From Candidatus Poribacteria bacterium (GTDB lineage: Bacteria; Poribacteria; WGA-4E; WGA-3G), in assembly GCA_022821965.1 (NCBI GenBank), contig JAJECN010000031.1, forward strand, positions 43,015 to 107,014: a stretch of 64,000 nt of DNA, given 5' to 3'. The notes under the pieces are model-generated. The model saw nothing but the letters and a program-made list of their open reading frames with translations, was not told where the DNA came from and made no database searches. Within the stretch, counting starts at the first letter, position 1. Each line of letters opens with the position of its first letter. This document shows positions 44,497-54,044 of the stretch, piece after piece. The position numbers and the translations under genes were made by a program.

Positions 44497-46392
44497 CTAC
44501 CGATATACCTTAAACCCAGCCTCCACACGACGTTTATGATAGAGGTTTAGCACATTTCCCTCAACGCGTGCAGTCACCCGTTTGCCACCACTGAAGGTTA
44601 CTTGGAATTGCGTATCAGAGTCCTGTAAGACTTCCGCAGTCTTCGGTAAAGGTACATCCTTCTGCTCTGCCCACTCCTGAATCAGTTTTGTGAGGGAATC
44701 TGCGTCATTCGGTGCGGATGTTGCATCCTTCAACTCGATGCTGAAAGCCGGTACATTTTTTTTCACGTAGTTGAACCACCGCGCGGTTCGCAGGAATGGC
44801 ACGAGTGCCTGCAACGCTTCAGCAGTACCAATTCGGCTCAACGCCTCTGAAGAGAATCCACGGACATACGCAGAATCGCTCACCAATGCGTCCCGTAATG
44901 CCGGGATAGCTTCTACTGCATCAGGTCCAATACGCGTCAACGCTTGCGCCGCAAAAAATGCTAAATCTGTGTCTTCACGATCTTCTAAAACCCGCACCAA
45001 TGCAGGAACGGTCTTTGACACCGGTTCCTTAATCATACCTAACGCTGAAGTCGCATGCCGACGAACCTCTTCCGATTCATCTGTTAGCAACGCAATAAGT
45101 CCATCAACTGCCTCCGCTGCGACTGGACCCATTTCACCCAAGGCATACGCGGCAGAAGCGCGAACGTTCTCGCGTTCGTCTTCCAATACGTTCATGAGCG
45201 TAAGCACAGCGGGTGCCCCGATCACAGCGAGTCCGTGTGCAGCATCACAGATATGGAGAATCGGCTCCATATCAAACGCTTCTTTCTCCGCAGCAAGTGC
45301 GTCAATGAGCGGTTCAACAGCGGGTTTTCCGATGGCACCAAGGGCATAGATGGCATTCCGTCGCAGCGGTTCATAATCATCCTCAAGCACATCAACGAGT
45401 GCTGGAACAGCATTAGCAGTACTTTCCCGCATGAAACCTAAAGCGTTAGCGGCTTCCATACGGGTAGCCGTGTCGTCCGTTTTCAGTGCTGCAATTGCTG
45501 CGTCTATATCCATTGTGGCATTCGGACGGTCGGTTTCATACAGATCGGTTTTTCCATACATCCAATTCCATATATAGGTCCACAGGATCTCGGCATCGTA
45601 AGGAACATGGTTGATTTCGGGCGGTTGCCAGATAGGAGATTCGCTGCCCCATGAAGGTGCCGTCGGTTGCTCAGTACGCATAAACACAAACTTCATGCCA
45701 TAGCGATTCAGAGAGACATAGTTCTGAAGGAACGAATGCACCATATCAAAGTGCATAATCCACACAGTACCGAGTTCACCCGACATCGGAACAAGATTGC
45801 GATTCAGGAAATTCTCCGAGAGTAATCGCGTCCCGTTTCCGCCTTCTGCATGGACCTCGTGACGTTGGCGTTCACCATCCAGCATAAATTCTCGGATGTA
45901 TTGCGTCCCCGGAATGATACAGGTTGGTCCCTGCTCAGCGAGACAGGGTTGGGGATAATAGAAAAGAATTGCCCAACGGGGCGTTCGGTGGCGCGGTCGC
46001 TTACCACCGGCATGTCCATCTTTGTGAAGCGGCATCATCAACCGCTCTTCACCGTTCTCCTTTCCGCTCGGTGTGCTCCCTGAAAAATTAGGATGACAAT
46101 GCCGATGCGGATGCATGACATATCCGTTTCCTAAAATACTGGTAAGCGCACCACGCACCTCTGGAGATTCCAAAACAAACTGAAGTTCCGGAACTAATGG
46201 TAAAATATTATTCAATGGATTGTGTTGCCCATCACCGCGGAAATCCGCTGCACCGGCGAAGAGTGCATCCGTTTTGTCGTAGATAATTTCATGGATATGT
46301 ATTGGGACATCAGCGGGGATGTTGACATATCCGTTGACAATGAAATGGCGAATCTGTTCGTCGTTTAAAAGATGTTGTTCAACTGTCGTCAT
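44497..46392 (-). CDS. PhyH dioxygenase fused to HEAT repeats
   Basis: 631 aa. The first 250 residues are a PhyH-family 2-oxoglutarate/Fe(II) dioxygenase (H123-K-D125, H219, R230 with the usual spacing). From about 300 to 545 follow about seven HEAT/PBS-lyase-type repeats (recurring ALGAIG, VPALVDVLED, ENVRASAAYALGEMG). The last 60 residues are beta-rich. This fusion is rare: PhyH enzymes act on small molecules and HEAT repeats bind proteins, so it may target a protein-bound substrate. GGAG lies about 10 bases before the ATG. Neighbour on the same strand is a hydroxyacid dehydrogenase. Confidence 0.85.
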   Translation of the reverse strand: MTTVEQHLLNDEQIRHFIVNGYVNIPADVPIHIHEIIYDKTDALFAGAADFRGDGQHNPLNNILPLVPELQFVLESPEVRGALTSILGNGYVMHPHRHCHPNFSGSTPSGKENGEERLMMPLHKDGHAGGKRPRHRTPRWAILFYYPQPCLAEQGPTCIIPGTQYIREFMLDGERQRHEVHAEGGNGTRLLSENFLNRNLVPMSGELGTVWIMHFDMVHSFLQNYVSLNRYGMKFVFMRTEQPTAPSWGSESPIWQPPEINHVPYDAEILWTYIWNWMYGKTDLYETDRPNATMDIDAAIAALKTDDTATRMEAANALGFMRESTANAVPALVDVLEDDYEPLRRNAIYALGAIGKPAVEPLIDALAAEKEAFDMEPILHICDAAHGLAVIGAPAVLTLMNVLEDERENVRASAAYALGEMGPVAAEAVDGLIALLTDESEEVRRHATSALGMIKEPVSKTVPALVRVLEDREDTDLAFFAAQALTRIGPDAVEAIPALRDALVSDSAYVRGFSSEALSRIGTAEALQALVPFLRTARWFNYVKKNVPAFSIELKDATSAPNDADSLTKLIQEWAEQKDVPLPKTAEVLQDSDTQFQVTFSGGKRVTARVEGNVLNLYHKRRVEAGFKVYR

Positions 46393-46452
46393 ACGAACTT
46401 TTTCTCCAACCCCCTATCAGCAGCACGGCTTCTAACCGCGCGATTCTATTTT

Positions 46453-47418
46453 TTAATACCACGCCGCTTTATTGACGACGTTTAGCAACGGCTCACCTTC
46501 CGCGAACCGACGAGCGTTTCCCACGAAAAGCTCAAACCGCCGCGCTTCAACGTTCTCCGCATCTTTGACAGCAATATGTGGCGTTATTAACACATTGGGC
46601 AACTGCCAGAGTGGACTCTCAGCAGGCAAAGGCTCAATTTCAAATACGTCTAAGCCGCATCCCGCAATAACGCCCTGCTCAAGTGCTGCAATAAGATCGG
46701 CAAGTTTCGTCGTCTTACCACGTCCGATATTAATGAAATAAGCAGTATCCTTCATCAGAGCAAAACGGTCTTTGTGCCACATTCCCTCTGTTTCAGGTGT
46801 GTGTGGTGTTGTGGTTATCACGAAATCGGCAAGTGGAAGCATCATATTCAATTCATCCGGATCGTGTTTCTCCACAAAAGGCACCTCATATTCCCACCGA
46901 GGATCAACACCAATCACCTTCATCCCGAATTCGTTACAGAGCCGTGCGGTTTCATGTCCGATACCACCAACACCGACAACCAACGCTGTCGCCTGAGCGA
47001 GATCAATGTATCCATTTTTGCGTGCATCCTTATCCCAGATTCCTTCACGTTGTGCATCCATATAATAGGGCAATCCACGCGAAAGCGCAAGCACGAACAT
47101 CATAATATGCTGTGCGATATGGTCATTGTAGATACCACGTGGGTTACAGACAACAACCGGATGCTCAATCAATGCTGGGTAATAGTAGCCGGGGAAGGGA
47201 CCTGCGGCAGGATTTTGTAACCATTTTAAGTTTTTTGTCAACGGCAATTGTTCCGGTGACACCCAACCGTAGACTGCATCTGCATCAGGCAGATGATCAA
47301 CTACTTCTTCATCTGTCTTTGGCAAGACGACGGTATATGTAGGCAATTCGCTTTGAAGGCGTTCAGCCCATTTGTGAGATTCAGCGTTCTGTGGCGGCAT
47401 CATTATGAGTTTTGGCAC
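46453..47418 (-). CDS. D-2-hydroxyacid dehydrogenase, NAD-binding
   Basis: 321 aa. Rossmann motif GVGGIG at 149-154, catalytic R233, E262 and H281 are all in place. Reduces 2-keto acids or oxidises D-2-hydroxyacids in the cytoplasm. Uses a GTG start at 47418 with AGAGGA nine bases before it. It is 60 bases upstream of the PhyH-HEAT gene. Related to phosphoglycerate and glyoxylate/hydroxypyruvate reductases; exact substrate not told by sequence. Confidence 0.92.
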   Translation of the reverse strand: MPKLIMMPPQNAESHKWAERLQSELPTYTVVLPKTDEEVVDHLPDADAVYGWVSPEQLPLTKNLKWLQNPAAGPFPGYYYPALIEHPVVVCNPRGIYNDHIAQHIMMFVLALSRGLPYYMDAQREGIWDKDARKNGYIDLAQATALVVGVGGIGHETARLCNEFGMKVIGVDPRWEYEVPFVEKHDPDELNMMLPLADFVITTTPHTPETEGMWHKDRFALMKDTAYFINIGRGKTTKLADLIAALEQGVIAGCGLDVFEIEPLPAESPLWQLPNVLITPHIAVKDAENVEARRFELFVGNARRFAEGEPLLNVVNKAAWY

Positions 47419-47591
47419 GGGTTCTGTTCCTCTCTGTAGTTCCTATGGCTTAAGATACACTCATTTTAGCACAGTGGTATCAAAAAATCAAAATTTTTCA
47501 AATTCCGCGCGATTTAGGACAGCAGGAAGGCACCGCGATTCTAAACAGATTTAGTGTGGAGTCAATGCCCCAATTTCCCGAAATTTCTCGT

Positions 47592-47621
47592 TTGACATTT
47601 AAACGGCAAATATGGTATAAT
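47592..47621 (+). promoter_or_regulatory. Predicted sigma-70 promoter
   Basis: TTGACA, 18-base spacer, TATAAT, both elements perfect. It reads into the truncated restriction-type gene at 47691. Confidence 0.75.
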
Positions 47622-47690
47622 TTGGCATATTGTTATTTTTGATACAGGCTTGTAAACTATGTTATAGACTCAGAATCCACAGGGAGCCTT

Positions 47691-48011
47691 ATGACACCTG
47701 AAGGGATAGTGGTTGCAGCAGTTGAGCAATATTTTTCGCAACCCAAATTCCAGAAATTCTCTACAAAACAAGAATATCAAATTAAGATGGGCTCTGACAA
47801 ACGCAGAGCAGACGTTGTGCTTATTAATAGCAAAGGCAATCTTGCAGCCATTGTAGAGTGTAAGCGTCAAGGGGTAGAAGGGAGTGGAATCGATCAACTG
47901 AAGTCTTATCTCAGCGCGACAGACACACCTTTGGGAATATTTGCCAATAGCAAAGAACCTGACTCTCTGACTTTCCGGCTACGGGTAATTCGCTGGAGAG
48001 AAATAGCATAG
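47691..48011 (+). CDS. HsdR N-terminal-like PD-(D/E)XK protein, probably truncated
   Basis: 106 aa. The core RADVVLI followed by LAAIVECK (D-x(n)-E-x-K) is the PD-(D/E)XK nuclease motif as in the N-terminal nuclease domain of type I restriction enzymes. Ends soon after LGIFANSKEPDS, where homologues continue, so it seems cut short; a MITE-like element starts 47 bases downstream. GGGAG lies five bases upstream of the ATG, so it may be expressed. No hsdM or hsdS gene is visible nearby. Could be a remnant rather than a working restriction gene. Confidence 0.65.
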   Translation: MTPEGIVVAAVEQYFSQPKFQKFSTKQEYQIKMGSDKRRADVVLINSKGNLAAIVECKRQGVEGSGIDQLKSYLSATDTPLGIFANSKEPDSLTFRLRVIRWREIA

Positions 48012-48057
48012 GACGAGCTGCACACATTCATGACAGGAGATTAATTTGTTTCTTACA

Positions 48058-48177
48058 GGACTTACGCAATTTTGACCGCAGCCCGTTCTGTGAGATGGGA
48101 TTTTCGGAAAAATACAACGGTCTCCTGGAAACCCAAACTACAAGTTTATGCTACAAAAGAATAGCATGCGTAAGTTC
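48058..48177. mobile_element. MITE-like element
   Basis: Terminal inverted repeats GGACTTACGCA (48058-48068) and TGCGTAAGTTC (48167-48177), 10 of 11 bases matching, with about 98 bases of non-coding sequence between. No clear target duplication was found. It separates the truncated PD-(D/E)XK gene from the next small gene. Confidence 0.45.
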
Positions 48178-48181
48178 TATC

Positions 48182-48397
48182 TTATTTAACCCAACTAATA
48201 ATGAGTCCGATGAGACTTCCAATACCAACAATAATACTAATACCGATGGCAAGGTTCGCGCGGTGCGTTGACGTAGACTCGGAACGCCCCTCCATTTTTC
48301 CTTTTATCCAACTTACATCCTGCTCAAGTGAACCAAGGCGAGCATCCACGCGCTCCATCCAACTCAAGACCAGTTTTTGGAATTCTTGATTATCCAT
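48182..48397 (-). CDS. Small membrane protein with coiled coil
   Basis: 71 aa. N-terminal heptad-like segment FQKLVLSWMERVDARLGSLEQDVSWIKGKM is coiled coil, then a short charged linker and one C-terminal membrane segment (about residues 50-68). Resembles small phage/bacterial XhlA-type proteins. GGGAG lies six bases before the ATG. Function unknown; probably anchored in the cytoplasmic membrane. Confidence 0.7.
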   Translation of the reverse strand: MDNQEFQKLVLSWMERVDARLGSLEQDVSWIKGKMEGRSESTSTHRANLAIGISIIVGIGSLIGLIISWVK

Positions 48398-48517
48398 GTG
48401 TAACTCCCTTATATTACCGTAAAGACTAAAACGAACTCCATCAGAATTTTAACATAATTTCATGAAAATGCCAAATTTTTTCTTCACACATCTCGGGGAA
48501 AAGGAAAGGCGTGATTT

Positions 48518-49897
48518 ATGGAAACGTCCCTAAAACTTGACTTTGACAAAGGCACCCTCATCCTACAAGATGTTCCAGAGGCTCTCCAGCCACATTTACC
48601 TGACATCCGCTGGGACGAACGTACGCTCACCTTCCGCGCACCCGCCTACCGTTATCGGCACATCGTCTCGCAGCTGCGTGCACACGACATTCCGTATCAA
48701 GACACAGCCAGACAGTTCACAGTTGAACCCTTCACGCACCAAAAATTACTTACGCCTTACCCCTACCAAACTGAGGCGATTGACGCATGGCATGCCAACG
48801 GTAAACGAGGTGTCGTAACCCTCCCCACAGGTGCCGGTAAAACCTTCATTGCAATCCTGCTCATCGCGGACACGCAGCGCCCCACACTTGTGCATGTGCC
48901 GACAATTGACCTTATGCACCAATGGTACACTGTGCTAACCGAATACTTTGGACAAGAGATAGGACGCTATGGTGGTGGTTATCATGAATTGCGAGATCTC
49001 ACCGTGACAACATACCAATCGGCTGTTATGCACGCCCCTTACTACGGAAATCGGTTCGGCTTCGCCATTTTCGACGAATGTCACCACCTGCCTGGGGAAC
49101 AGTATCAATACGCTGCAATCAGCAGTATCGCGCCTTTCCGTTTGGGGTTGACAGCCACGCCTGAACGGGTTGATGGGAAGGAGAGTCGGCTCTATGCGCT
49201 TGTCGGCGAATGCTGTTATGAAGCGCAGGTACAAGAACTTTCCGGAAAAACGCTTTCTGAGTACCGCGTTGTGACGATTACGGTTGAGATGGAAGACACG
49301 GAACGGGTTCGGTACGAGGAAGCGCGCAGTATTTACTTAAACTTCCTCAAGCAGGCGAGAATCAATATGGGGACCCCGCGCGGGTGGCATACATTTCTTT
49401 GGAAAACCTCACAAACGGATGAAGGACGTGATGCTTTCAAAGCATATCTCACACAGAAGCAGCTTAGTTTTGCCTCAACGACAAAACAGGAATGGGTATG
49501 GAAACTGATTCAGAGACATCGCGGCGATCGAATCCTCATATTTACGCAAGATAACGACACGGCGTATCAAATCGGCACACGTTTCTTTCTACCTGTGCTA
49601 ACACATCAGACGAAACCCAAGGAACGGAACGCTTTTTTAAACGGCTTTCGCGACGGCACCTATTCTATCCTCGTCACCTCAAAAGTGCTAAATGAAGGCG
49701 TAGACGTGCCGGAGGCGAATGTTGCTATCATCGTCTCTGGAAGTGGAAGTGTCCGAGAGCATGTACAGCGATTAGGACGTATCCTTCGGAAACGGGAAGG
49801 TAAACAAGCAGTGCTTTACGAACTCATCTCCAAACAGACAGGCGAACACTTTGTCAACAAGCGACGCAGACAACACCACGCTTATAGGACAAAGTAG
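48518..49897 (+). CDS. XPB-like superfamily 2 helicase
   Basis: 459 aa. N-terminal DRD-like region (about 1-75), then Walker A TGAGKT at 104-109, DECH at 186-189 and GLTATPER at 210-217; a second RecA domain ends with motif VI (QRLGRILRKREG). Layout matches archaeal/bacterial XPB helicases that work with the Bax1 nuclease in DNA repair. The next gene is a DUF790 (Bax1-like) protein, 34 bases downstream, separated by a palindrome. Shine-Dalgarno AAGGAAAGG precedes the ATG. Function in nucleotide excision is inferred from the pair. Confidence 0.9.
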   Translation: METSLKLDFDKGTLILQDVPEALQPHLPDIRWDERTLTFRAPAYRYRHIVSQLRAHDIPYQDTARQFTVEPFTHQKLLTPYPYQTEAIDAWHANGKRGVVTLPTGAGKTFIAILLIADTQRPTLVHVPTIDLMHQWYTVLTEYFGQEIGRYGGGYHELRDLTVTTYQSAVMHAPYYGNRFGFAIFDECHHLPGEQYQYAAISSIAPFRLGLTATPERVDGKESRLYALVGECCYEAQVQELSGKTLSEYRVVTITVEMEDTERVRYEEARSIYLNFLKQARINMGTPRGWHTFLWKTSQTDEGRDAFKAYLTQKQLSFASTTKQEWVWKLIQRHRGDRILIFTQDNDTAYQIGTRFFLPVLTHQTKPKERNAFLNGFRDGTYSILVTSKVLNEGVDVPEANVAIIVSGSGSVREHVQRLGRILRKREGKQAVLYELISKQTGEHFVNKRRRQHHAYRTK

Positions 49898-49899
49898 TA

Positions 49900-49916
49900 G
49901 GCACACGCCGTGTGCC
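49900..49916. repeat. Perfect palindrome between helicase and nuclease genes
   Basis: GGCACACG-C-CGTGTGCC. The short hairpin could modulate the downstream gene, or be a REP-like repeat. Confidence 0.6.
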
Positions 49917-49931
49917 GTAAACCAAAATACC

Positions 49932-51167
49932 ATGCTTACCAAAGACCTACTCCGGTATAAAATTCAGAAGGGGCAAATCCATCCCGAATTTGTAAAACCT
50001 ACCGATCGCCAACTGTTGGCAATCGCCGAACAATTAATCGCCGTCTTTGAAGCGTCACCAGATATACAACGTGCAACACTCTTGGAATCCAGCAAGCACA
50101 TTATTGATAGTACACCCGGAACACCTATAATCAAGCGTGGACTCGAAAAACTGTTGTTAGATCGGACAGAGTTTGACACCGAACCCAACGAAGAATTAAT
50201 CGCGTTTCGGCAAAAACTCTTTACAGAAACAAGCCGTCTGCTTTCACAAGAGCATTTCGAGGATTACACAGACTATCAAGGTAAGGTATCACAGATAATG
50301 GCAGATGAATCGTCTACAGAAGAAGTGGAACTGAGTGCTAAACTCTATGCAGATCTGCCGAGTTGCCAACCTGTTTTGACATTCAACACGCTTTCAGCGG
50401 AACGGTTACTTCATCGCTATAACGCGGCACAAGTCCAAGGATTGCTCCTCCACTGCGACACCCTCACGCTAAAACTTGCCGATTCCATGACAGCCGAACT
50501 CCGTCAACTGTTCAAATATTTGAGATTCAACCAACTGCTCTCCACAATTCGGAAAGAGAGAACCGACGGCAAAGAAATCTATCAGATTACGGTGGATGGA
50601 CCGCTTAACCTCTTTTACAAAACGAAGCGTTACGGTATGAATCTGGCGAACTTCTTCATCGCTGTGCTGCATCAACCTAAATGGGAACTCACTGCGGAGA
50701 TCCAGTTCCGAAATAATCGACGTTCTCAGTTATCACTTGATGAATCGTGCGGTATCAAACCAATTTCACAACAGTTCCTTGCTTACATCCCCGAAGACAT
50801 CCAACTTTTTCAGGCAATGCTCCAAAATAAAACCGATGATTGGCAAATCCGTCCCGGGAGCCAGTTTCTTCCTCTGGCAGGCGACTTCTACTGCTTTCCA
50901 GACTATCAACTCGTCCATAAAAGTGGTGTGGAGACTGCTATCGAACTGTTTCATCCATGGCACCAAGGGCATCTCATCGCGCGGCTGAAAACACTCGCTG
51001 ACCAGACTGACGTGTCCCTGATTCTTGGTGTTTCAAAGGAATTAAAAAAAAATGCGCTCATTGCCGAAGCACTTGAGTCCTCCGAATATTTCTCGCAATT
51101 CGGCTTTACATTCCGAGATGTCCCGACGATGCGTGCCTTGCTCCCGATCTTGAATTCGTTTGTATAA
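49932..51167 (+). CDS. DUF790/Bax1-like nuclease
   Basis: 411 aa. MLTKDLLRYKIQKGQIHPEFV is the conserved start of the DUF790/Bax1 family, and the C-terminal region (GVETAIELFHPWHQGHL) holds the nuclease residues. In archaea, Bax1 binds XPB and cuts DNA next to lesions. The start at 49932 is chosen because the upstream frame in the helicase region has no homology. No clear Shine-Dalgarno, the hairpin palindrome lies just upstream. Cooccurrence with XPB supports the call. Confidence 0.88.
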   Translation: MLTKDLLRYKIQKGQIHPEFVKPTDRQLLAIAEQLIAVFEASPDIQRATLLESSKHIIDSTPGTPIIKRGLEKLLLDRTEFDTEPNEELIAFRQKLFTETSRLLSQEHFEDYTDYQGKVSQIMADESSTEEVELSAKLYADLPSCQPVLTFNTLSAERLLHRYNAAQVQGLLLHCDTLTLKLADSMTAELRQLFKYLRFNQLLSTIRKERTDGKEIYQITVDGPLNLFYKTKRYGMNLANFFIAVLHQPKWELTAEIQFRNNRRSQLSLDESCGIKPISQQFLAYIPEDIQLFQAMLQNKTDDWQIRPGSQFLPLAGDFYCFPDYQLVHKSGVETAIELFHPWHQGHLIARLKTLADQTDVSLILGVSKELKKNALIAEALESSEYFSQFGFTFRDVPTMRALLPILNSFV

Positions 51168-51205
51168 AATGAAGACAACACCGTGCTCATGTAGAATCTG
51201 AAAAA

Positions 51206-52489
51206 ATGAACATTGCAGAACTAAATTCTAACCTAACCGCAGCCCCACACGAGGTAGGACTCTCGGTGGAACGGCTTGAGGGCATCTCCACCATTACGCA
51301 GCAGCTTATTGATGAAGAACGACTCGCTGGCGCGGTCACGGTTGTGGCACGGCGGGGTAAAGTAGCGTACTTCAAAGAACACGGCATGATGGACGTTGCA
51401 GCGAATAAACCGATGCAAAAAGACGCAATCTTCCGCATCTACTCAATGACGAAGCCGATCGCCGCAGTGGCAGTGATGATGCTTTGTGAGGAAAGGAAAC
51501 TACAACTCGATGCACCGGTTTCCATATACCTTCCCGAATTAGGCGGGTTGAAAGTCGCCTTGGATTCAGATGCTGATACACTCACTCTGGTTGAAGCAGA
51601 TCGGAATATGACTGTCAGAGATTTGATGCGTCACACCTCCGGATTGCCCGGTGCTGCCCGATACATGGCAGGGCAAACGACCGTAGATAAACGCTATCGA
51701 GAGGAAGGTTTACATCTCCTACATGAATGCAATTTACAAGAAATGGTTGAGCGACTCGGCAGGATTCCACTGTCATATCAACCCGGAGCAAAATGGCATT
51801 ACAGCATCGCTGCAGACGTTTTAGGACGACTGATTGAGGTGGTTTCTGGTCAGCCTTTCGATGTATTCTTAGCCGAGCAGATCTTCCAACCGTTGAGTAT
51901 GGTAGATACCGGATTTTACGTCCCGCCAGAGAAGATTGACAGATTTACGCGGATGTATGGTCCAAATCCGGACGGAGACTTGCAGACTATTGACGCTCCA
52001 GAGGGCGGAACGGGGCACGTATCCAAAACCAGTTTTACAAAAAAGCCGAAATTCCTATCCGCAGGTGGTGGTTTGGTCTCTACTGCTGCCGACTTTGCCC
52101 GGTTTTGTCTGATGCTTTCAGATAAAGGCACACTCGCTGGAAAACGGTTAATGACGGCAGAATCCGCGGAATTGATGACACGCAACCATCTATCAGAACA
52201 TCTGATACCGCTCGACAAAAAACCGGATAAACGTTATGCTGGACTCGGTTTTGGACTCGGTGTCTCGGTGCGGGTGCAACAGACAGATTGGATACCTGCT
52301 TCCCAAGTCGGCGAATACGGTTGGATCGGCGGAGCAAGCACAGAATTCTGGATTTCGCCGCGAGATGAATTGGTAGCAATCACACTGGCGCAGCACATCC
52401 CTTTTTCCGAACTGAGTGAAAGGGTCAAGCTACTCGTTTACGATGCAATTTTAGAAGAAATACCTGATGTGCATCAGAAGTCTCTTTAA
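51206..52489 (+). CDS. Serine hydrolase of the beta-lactamase/DD-peptidase family
   Basis: 427 aa. SMTK at 80-83 (S-x-x-K) is the nucleophile motif of class C-like serine hydrolases; WHYSIAAD and GWIGGASTEFW supply the later two motifs. Typical of esterase/beta-lactamase-like family proteins and not a clear resistance gene. No signal peptide. Starts 38 bases after the nuclease gene. No Shine-Dalgarno in front of ATG. Substrate unknown. Confidence 0.88.
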   Translation: MNIAELNSNLTAAPHEVGLSVERLEGISTITQQLIDEERLAGAVTVVARRGKVAYFKEHGMMDVAANKPMQKDAIFRIYSMTKPIAAVAVMMLCEERKLQLDAPVSIYLPELGGLKVALDSDADTLTLVEADRNMTVRDLMRHTSGLPGAARYMAGQTTVDKRYREEGLHLLHECNLQEMVERLGRIPLSYQPGAKWHYSIAADVLGRLIEVVSGQPFDVFLAEQIFQPLSMVDTGFYVPPEKIDRFTRMYGPNPDGDLQTIDAPEGGTGHVSKTSFTKKPKFLSAGGGLVSTAADFARFCLMLSDKGTLAGKRLMTAESAELMTRNHLSEHLIPLDKKPDKRYAGLGFGLGVSVRVQQTDWIPASQVGEYGWIGGASTEFWISPRDELVAITLAQHIPFSELSERVKLLVYDAILEEIPDVHQKSL

Positions 52490-52538
52490 CTCTCACTGCG
52501 AGGCAAACTGAAGACTGATAACCGACAACCACTAAACC

Positions 52539-53993
52539 ATGATTATCAAAAACAATCCTGAACACATAAGCACAGACGAAATTGTCCTGTTTCCTTTCGA
52601 TGACTACAGCATTCCGTTTCAACACGGTGTTCGGTTACACCTCGTACCTTACAGAGCCGGGGTTGATCATACCCGAATTGTGGTTCATCCGGGTCCACCC
52701 GGTACCCCAGACAGCACCCGTGTGATTTATTATGGGTCCGTTCATCGCGTCGGTGATGAACTCTGGCTGTGGTATCTCGGACACGGAAATGACAACAGTT
52801 GGCACCAACGGGTTTGTTTCGCAAAGAGTCGTGATGGATACAACTGGGAGAAACCAGAACTCGGACTGGTAGAATATAACGGCTCAACCCGAAATAATCT
52901 CGTGGACATACAAGGCGGAAAATATCACATTCAGGCGTGTGTGGTATATTATGAACCAGATGACCCCGACCCAACCCGTCGATTCAAAGCCATCATTGAA
53001 ACCTCCAAATATGTTCCAAAATTCGCTGTCATGTTTAGTGAAGATGGACTTCGATGGCACGAAGTCGAACGGCATCCGGACCCACCATCTTGTGAAATGT
53101 CCGGTATCACGAAATTCAACGGCTGCTATTATCTGAGCGCGCACGGCGGCAGTCACATCGGTCCAACACGCCAGATGGTGATGTACGCATCTTACGATTT
53201 TGAACACTGGATCGAAGCCTCATGTTTGGGTTTTCGGCGGGGTAACATCCCACCAAGACCTGTGGTATACGGGGCACACCAAGGCGAACAGGTACACCTC
53301 GGTGCAGCACTGTGGAACCGCGGGAATGTGATTCTCGGATTTTATGGACAGTGGCACGGACCGGAAAATAACGATCGCCGACATGTGACAATGGATCTCG
53401 GCTTAGTTGTCAGCAACGACGCGCTTCACTACCGAGAGCCGATTCCAGATTTTCAGATGGTAGAGGCAGCGGAGGACGACTTTGAACATTTACCAACACC
53501 AATGAATTTCAAACACGCAGCACTTATGCAAGGACAAGGTTTTGAAAACGTCGGCGATGAGACACTCTTTTGGTATGCCCCCTGGCCAGAGCAGCTCAGC
53601 AATGGGGTCCGGATTGCAACGTGGAAGCGGGATCGACTCGGCTACTTCCAAGCAGCGGACATCACTCGGAAAACAGCACAACCTCGACACGTGATTTCAG
53701 CACCTATTGACCTTGAAGGTGAGCCTTGCACAGTGTCTCTGAATGTTGATAATGTGTCCGAACACAGCCAGATTACAGTTGACATTTTAGACGAACGTTT
53801 CCAACCACTTGAAGGGTATGCCAGAGAAGACTGTCTTCCTCTTACGTCAGGATTTTATCAAAAAGTGAAGTGGAAAAGGGGTGAATGGGTTAAAGGAAAA
53901 GAAACGATCCGCGTTCGACTCAATTACACAGGGATTCGTCCAGAAGATCCGAAGGTCTACGCGATTTACGTGAAAAAAGCAGGGAGACCTTGA
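52539..53993 (+). CDS. Conserved protein with glycosidase-like beta-propeller
   Basis: 484 aa. Repeated W-Y and hydrophobic/acidic pattern (VGDELWLWYLGHGND, FCFAKSRDGYNWE, MFSEDGLRWHEVE, MYASYDFEHWIE) resembles the five-bladed fold of GH32/43/130-type glycosidases; a beta-sandwich follows. No signal peptide. Close to a family of Poribacteria and Planctomycetes proteins of unknown function. Without catalytic assignment I do not call a reaction. It follows the serine hydrolase in the same direction. Confidence 0.65.
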   Translation: MIIKNNPEHISTDEIVLFPFDDYSIPFQHGVRLHLVPYRAGVDHTRIVVHPGPPGTPDSTRVIYYGSVHRVGDELWLWYLGHGNDNSWHQRVCFAKSRDGYNWEKPELGLVEYNGSTRNNLVDIQGGKYHIQACVVYYEPDDPDPTRRFKAIIETSKYVPKFAVMFSEDGLRWHEVERHPDPPSCEMSGITKFNGCYYLSAHGGSHIGPTRQMVMYASYDFEHWIEASCLGFRRGNIPPRPVVYGAHQGEQVHLGAALWNRGNVILGFYGQWHGPENNDRRHVTMDLGLVVSNDALHYREPIPDFQMVEAAEDDFEHLPTPMNFKHAALMQGQGFENVGDETLFWYAPWPEQLSNGVRIATWKRDRLGYFQAADITRKTAQPRHVISAPIDLEGEPCTVSLNVDNVSEHSQITVDILDERFQPLEGYAREDCLPLTSGFYQKVKWKRGEWVKGKETIRVRLNYTGIRPEDPKVYAIYVKKAGRP

Positions 53994-54044
53994 TTTCAAT
54001 CCCATCTTCTGATAAAATGTAACGGAGAGAGGGAGGGAAAAATT

